A stretch of 64,000 nt of DNA from Cymodocea nodosa (taxonomy: Eukaryota; Streptophyta; Magnoliopsida; Alismatales; Cymodoceaceae). Where the stretch lies: NCBI GenBank assembly GCA_036874045.1, contig CM072339.1, positions 13,089,501 to 13,153,500 on the forward strand. Reading direction: 5' to 3'. This document shows positions 58,842 to 64,000 of the stretch, piece by piece. The stretch's first letter is position 1. Every line of letters starts with the position of its first letter. A program made the position numbers and the translations under genes. The notes under the pieces are model-generated. The model made no database searches. It was given only the letters and a program-made list of their open reading frames with translations, and was not told the DNA's origin.

Positions 58842-60593
58842 TGTAGGATCGTATGGCTACACAAGAGGGGGGTGAATTGTGTATCTTTACTATTTTCTGA
58901 AATATAATTGAAACTTTAAAACTCAAAAACAAGTCGAGACATTGTTTTCATAAAATCATTTTTATTCAAGGTTTCAATTACAATATACAATTCAATTCTC
59001 CTCAGAAATTGTAGATGCAATTATATCTCGATACCATGTATCATCTAAACAATTTCATAAATACAAACAGAGAAAACTAATTTGCAGAATTTAAAACATT
59101 TCTCCCAATTTGAGATCTTTCTTCTTCTTCTTTTTCTTCTACAGCAATTCTTCAGTGACGAATATCTTGTCTTTCTCTGCTTCACTGAATTTTCTTTCTT
59201 CTAATACTTCAAATCTTCAATGACATAAATTTGACCTTTTCTGCTTCACTGAATTTTCTTCCACTTGAGATATTTTCCCCGAGAAGGTGTTTTTGATCCC
59301 TGAAAAAGATTTTTCTTTTGGTGTGCAGGGATGATTTGATCCTTGAAAAGATTTTTCTTTTTGTGTGCAAGGATGGTTTGATCAACGAGAACTCTATGCC
59401 TTTTATACTATATCTTCATTTCATGCATATCCTCCACATTTAATCACTACCAGTTTTCCACTTCTCCACGTCTTTCCTTTTTCCTTCATCGAAACACACA
59501 CGTTCCAACCCAAGTTTATATTTCGAATTTCCTTTAATCATCAGTCTTGGATCTCTGAAAAATTTCCTGCAAAATAAACTTTCTCGTCTAAAATTTTTTC
59601 ATTAGTGTAATAAGAAGTCATTACTTTAATGTTAACTAAACGAGTAACTCAAGTATATATATATAACTTAACGTTTCTAACCTAACGATTTCCTCATGTG
59701 CCATTTCACGTGACAAGTACTGTAGCTAACTCAACAAACTAAGTCCGTGGTGTTATGCTACCTCAACGAACCAGCTTAACCTTTCTTTCAAAAGGTTAAA
59801 TGATAACTCACCAAAAACAGTTTAAGTTTCGGATAGTTACGGATGTAAGTCACCGAAAAACTCTTTATATGATAAAACTAGTGAGACACATGTCAAGACC
59901 TGAAAACATGACTTAAGTTACCTTTCGGATAGTTACGACTGTAAGTCTCCAAAAAAGCTTTAACTCACCGATTCAGTAATAAACAAATGTTTTTATAAGA
60001 AGAATTTTACCACGTGCAAAAGTAACAAATTAAGTTTATAACGCTAACCTAACGTGTTGCCTTAGTGTTCAATATAGCAACTCAACGTGTTTAGTTATGT
60101 TAACTTAACGAGTTAAACATGTGCACCTCATGTGATACAATACAACATTCGTAACTTATAATTTCACCACGTGTATAACACTAACATAACGAGTTCGTCT
60201 CTTCGTTTACTCACTAACTTAACGAGTTATCGCATGACCTATTTTAACCTTTAAGCCTCTAACTTAACGAGTTCTCACGTGACCTCTATACAAACAAAAC
60301 TCTAACTTAACGAGTTGTCTAAACGTGCACTGTTCATGACATAGAAGATATAACTTTAAAATATATCATGCTATTCAATAAAAACACACGTTAACCTAAC
60401 ACTTAGTTAAATGAGAAATTAATGCAACGAAACAACTAGTTATTAACTTCAGATCCAATATAGACAAGTATTTATATCAGTAAGCTTTTTCTATATTAAT
60501 TGATGATTTTAATTTCTTTTCACAAGCAATAGTAATTGAGCAAATATGATTATTTTCATTCAACACACATCATCAAAACAAAAATACTCAACA
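58842..60593 (-). mobile_element. 3' LTR 'D' of a Sirevirus-type element that runs off the right edge
   Basis: On the - strand TGTTGAGTATT...CGATCCTACA, 1,752 bp, preceded by the PPT 'aaaaatgggagatt'. TATAAAAG box at 59,400-59,407 (- strand). Two short direct repeats lie near 59,146-59,270 and 59,288-59,390. U3 holds CACGTG boxes, 'aactcgttaagttag' series and CGGATAGTTA-type motifs. It lies inside arm 1's 3' sequence, so its element is nested there. The expected target duplication ATTTT (58,837-58,841) should recur beyond 64,000. Confidence 0.8.
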
Positions 60594-61093
60594 ATCTCCC
60601 ATTTTTGATGATGACAAAACCATAATAAATCAATTATGAAATATGTTTAACTCAACAAAGCACATTCGTTGGGTTAACTTCTAATTCAACAAACTTGTTT
60701 GTTGACTTAAGTTCACTTAAGCTTATTTCTATTGTTTGTGTAAATTTTACCTCTCAGAACTAAAACTCTCAGATGTCAATAATTATATAAGTATTAGTTT
60801 TCTAATTATCATCAGTCAGATTACAATAACCATTTAAATAACATCTCCTTTTATAATATATATATGCAATTAAGATCATAATCATCTTTTTATAATATTT
60901 CTCCCCCTTTTTGTCATTAATCAAAAAGATAATTATAGAGAATATATATATATATATAAGAGATATAATTACAACAACTCTTTCTATAAACAAGAATAAT
61001 AATTGAAGACATTTACAGAAAAATGTATTGTTCAATCAAATCAAATAAGTAATACAAACATTACATTTTGTATTCAGAAACAAACAAAAACAG
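60594..61093 (-). other. 3' untranslated region with polypurine tracts
   Basis: Between the envelope-like ORF and LTR D: PPT at the LTR, a second tract 'aaaaagggggagaaata' (complement near 60,899-60,915), a (TA)n run near 60,942-60,958 and GTTGAGTTA motifs near 60,650-60,700. No gene. Confidence 0.65.
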
Positions 61094-63352
61094 TTATCGT
61101 CCTCTCCTAAGTATATCACTTCTATCATTACATATTTTATCTCCTAGATGCCTAATATCATTTCTGATGTCATTAAGTACTACATCTAAGTCAGGAGGTA
61201 GCTGGGCTTGTGGTTCTGCTTGAATTGAATAACTCTGTTGTTATTGTTGTATATGGTCTGTATCAGGTTATTGTTGTTGTTGTCGTTGAGGTTTTTGCAT
61301 GGCCTGAAATTTTTGCAAATCTTTGACACTAAATGCTCTCATGCCTTTAGTTTCAGAGGGCCAGTCGGATAAAGTCAATTGGCTTGCAATGATTCTACAT
61401 ACAACATCACCATAAAATAACTTTGAACTCATATGCTATAGTTGAGACATAAATACGTCAAACCAATTTATTTGAATTCTATTCAGCAAGCCATAAGTTG
61501 CATAGAAATAGCTTTTGCTGACTTCCAAATTGTGTCCAACTCTCTGAAATAAATTTGCATGCAATATATTTGCAATAAACCTTGCCTCTGCATTCAAATT
61601 TTCCATTAATCTCATTTCAGAATATACATCTGGAATTTTTGATAAAGACTGAATGTTCCATTCTAGTTGTCTAATCATGTCAAATCTGTTGGTAACAACA
61701 ACACCTTCATTCTTTAATCCTAAAACTTCAAAAATTAACTCAGGAGACAATATAAACTCCTATTCATTTATTTGAGTTTTCAGAAAATTTCCATTTTTGA
61801 CCAGATTGCTATAAAAAGCTGCAATAAGCTCTGTATATTGCTTCCATTTCGTTCCTACTGGCAAGAATTTAATGAGGCCTTGAAACTCAAACAGATCTCT
61901 TATTTCCATCAAATTTTTGAATTTTATTGGACGAGCATGCAGAATCTGACATGTAATCAGATTAGTGTATTTCTGCAATGCTTCTTTAGATCTAAAATGA
62001 ATTGCATTACCTTGAATTTTTAATATTGTACACAAAGAAGGTGATACCTCAAGCCGTGATTCAGAGTTTAACTCATCTTCAGGAACCTCTTCTTCAAAAT
62101 GAATGCCATGTTGTTCCTCTTCCAAAATATTATCTTGAAGATGCTTAGGTAAGCTTGATTCTTCAGCTTCAACAGAGTTAGGAACATTGTCAATATGCTC
62201 AACATTCATTTGTTCAGTCTCTATAGAATGTTCAGAGTTCAATTTTTCCACAAATTCTACAACCGATGTATTTGTCTGTAATTGTTCAACAGATAATTCC
62301 ATCTATTCATGCTGTGAATTCTCAGACTCTACTTCTATAGATTCTGTAGAAGGCTGGTTATCTTTTAGCTCTTCTAGAGTCTTAACGTTTTCAATATCTG
62401 CTACTCAAGACAATTCAACCTGTGAACTAGTTACTACTTCAACATTGTCAATTATATCTGCAATAACTTGTTCAATGTCTGGTGTCTAATGCTCTAATTT
62501 GTTAATTTCGGTATCATCAGGACTTGTACTAATAGAAAAACTTGAGCTCATATTTGACTTGTATTTCTTCTCAAGCTTTCTAGCAAGGGAAAATAAAGTC
62601 TCATTATCTTCATCAATTTCAGTGTGCTCAGAACTGATGAGTTTATCAGATGCACAATAAGGTACAATGTCTAGACATACATTGTCCTTTGGAAATAAAT
62701 TTTCATCTGATTTTCTTTTTTCAATAGACATTGTTTCCTTAGACATAATTTTTCTAACTTTCCTTCTTCTGTAACATTTCTATTTCTCTTTTTCAAGTAT
62801 TGCTATTTTCTTTCCAAATTGCTCCATAAAAGTTTTCTGCTTTAATTCTTCTAAGGCACTTTCTACTGCAACGGCCTTTTGAAGACTATCAACTTTTGTT
62901 TTGTCTACAGCAATATCTGATTCTACTTGTTTTGAATATAAAGGAGTAGGGATAGATGATTCATGCTCTTCCTCAAAGGCATGTAGTCTTGTACCGTTTA
63001 TAGGAGTTTGAGGAGTTCTATTTCATGAACCTACACCTTTTTCGAAATATTTTGCATACTATTCTAAAAATGCAATCTAAGCACATTTCATTTTGTATTC
63101 CCTATCAAATTTACTTCGAATCCCCATGTATGTAATACTAGCATCAGTATTTTGAAGTTCTTGTCTAACTTCATCTAATATACCTTGAGGAAAGAAGTAA
63201 TCGTTATAAATTTCAGCTAACCTTCTATCCACTCGAAGTATTTTCTTGAACCAAGTACGAGGAACTTCATCATTCTCTATTTCTTTTCCTTTTCCATCTC
63301 TGCTGCTTTTACCTTTTCCTTTGCCACGACCTTTGTAGAACTTGGAGACCAT
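61094..63352 (-). pseudogene. Sirevirus-type envelope-like ORF (arm 2), fossil
   Basis: Inverted near-copy of 56,504-58,767 with the same plan: basic N-terminus (MVSKFYKGRGKGKGKS), acidic middle, C-terminal domain with IRDLFEFQGLIKF, 'YGLLNRIQINWFDVFMSQL' and Gln-rich tail (complement of CAA repeats near 61,235-61,285). It belongs to the - strand element whose 3' LTR is 58,842-60,593. Fewer breaks than arm 1 in the central part, but not whole. Confidence 0.78.
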
Positions 63353-64000
63353 CGTCGTAGGTTGTAACAGCAACAAGCGGGAAAGATTTTCTTGACAAAG
63401 TTTACAAATAACCTAAGTGCCCGTGTAATAAGTGTTTAAATACGGTTTTTAGGAGTATAACTCAACGTGAAGCGAAGTCGGGTTTAGAAATAAAATAAAT
63501 ATTGAATAAAGTTTATTCAATCAAGGTACCCGAAATATTCAAGTATAACTCGTTGAGTTAACTAACCTAACGAGTAAAACGCTGTATAGAGGTAGTTTTA
63601 CACGTTACCTTATCTAATATAACGTCTAGTTAGTACACTTAAAACAATTTTCGGATGCTTCCAACTGAAACGTTCCGAAAACCACACACATGCTAAACTT
63701 AACATTATCTTGAGAACATTGTAAACTATTTGAACATTTTGTCCTTTGAATCTAAAATAGTTTATTTGTCTTTTTAAATTATTTCATCAAGATTTTAAGA
63801 GGACATTAATTCAGATTAACTAAGATTTGTATTCTAAAATATATTAATCTGTTTTCCACATTGTTAATCCTCCCCCTACAAATATACTTCAAATATATTC
63901 AATCAAAATACAAAATATTCTTGTAGTGACAATAGATGTTAAGTATAACTATACTTTTAAATTTTCTTTTCAGAGACTTCCGTTATCCTGAAATCATCAA
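63353..64000 (-). promoter_or_regulatory. Upstream spacer of the arm 2 envelope-like ORF
   Basis: Matches 55,963-56,503 in reverse up to 63,897 and continues beyond it. Contains TATTTAAA (63,435-63,442), GTTGAGTTA / AACTCAACG motifs (63,455-63,600) and a CCCCCTAC block (63,872-63,879). In the intact family this would lie between pol and the envelope-like ORF. Confidence 0.55.

Overview
The window is nuclear DNA of a flowering plant. Its only clear host gene, a five-exon GAT1_2.1-type glutamine amidotransferase, is plant-specific in form, and almost everything else is plant LTR retrotransposon sequence: Sirevirus-type Copia and Athila-type Gypsy. The GC-rich exons set in AT-rich repeats would fit a monocot, but the sequence does not fix the species. 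I see no tRNA or rRNA gene, CRISPR array or plasmid-type feature.

Layout. 1-6.8 kb: broken LTRs (Sirevirus family A, an Athila LTR, Sirevirus LTR 'C' with a solo LTR 'B' inside it) and an Athila gag scrap. 6.8-22.8 kb: a nested stack. An outer Sirevirus-like element (element 3: envelope-like gene, PPT, 3' LTR) was hit twice, by element 1 (6,943-13,481, + strand, TSD TAAAT) and by element 2 (15,363-22,695, - strand, TSD CGTGT/CATGT). Element 2 has gag but no recognisable pol. 22.8-26.8 kb: the one low-repeat island, with the GAT1_2.1-like gene on the - strand (24,278-25,944). 26.8-50.1 kb: an old Athila LTR split by a 21.3-kb Athila-type element (28,485-49,780, - strand, TSD GTCAT/ATCAT). That element was itself hit by a + strand solo Athila LTR (41,608-44,117, TSD AGCTC) and by another LTR fragment (44,181-45,744). 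50.1-53.6 kb: AT-rich sequence with minisatellites and small palindromes. 53.6-56.0 kb: a second Athila gag fragment. 56.0-64.0 kb: two inverted copies of a Sirevirus envelope-like gene around an LTR ('D'); the - strand element runs off the right edge.

The most unusual object is the 21.3-kb Athila-type element. On its - strand the order is 5' LTR, PBS, zinc-knuckle part of Gag plus protease, RT-RNase H-integrase, envelope-like ORF, capsid part of Gag, an F-box protein ORF, 3' region and 3' LTR. The capsid part of Gag therefore lies downstream of pol, apart from its zinc knuckle, and is followed by a host-type F-box gene. A second gag fragment at 54-55 kb is followed by the start of the same F-box ORF. 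The three downstream ORFs are each preceded by clusters of one short inverted motif (AACTCAACGGA / GTTGAGTTA) that is also in the LTRs, so they may have their own promoters.

The Gypsy and Copia elements here also share parts: the same LTR motif vocabulary (CGGATAGTTA, TAACTCACCGAAA, ACTTAAGTCA, CACGTG), a ~0.4-kb LTR block found in both an Athila LTR and Sirevirus LTR D, and related envelope-like ORFs with a TATTTAAA about 0.1 kb upstream. All retroelement genes are treated as fossils. Family and domain calls were made by reading translations, not by database search.
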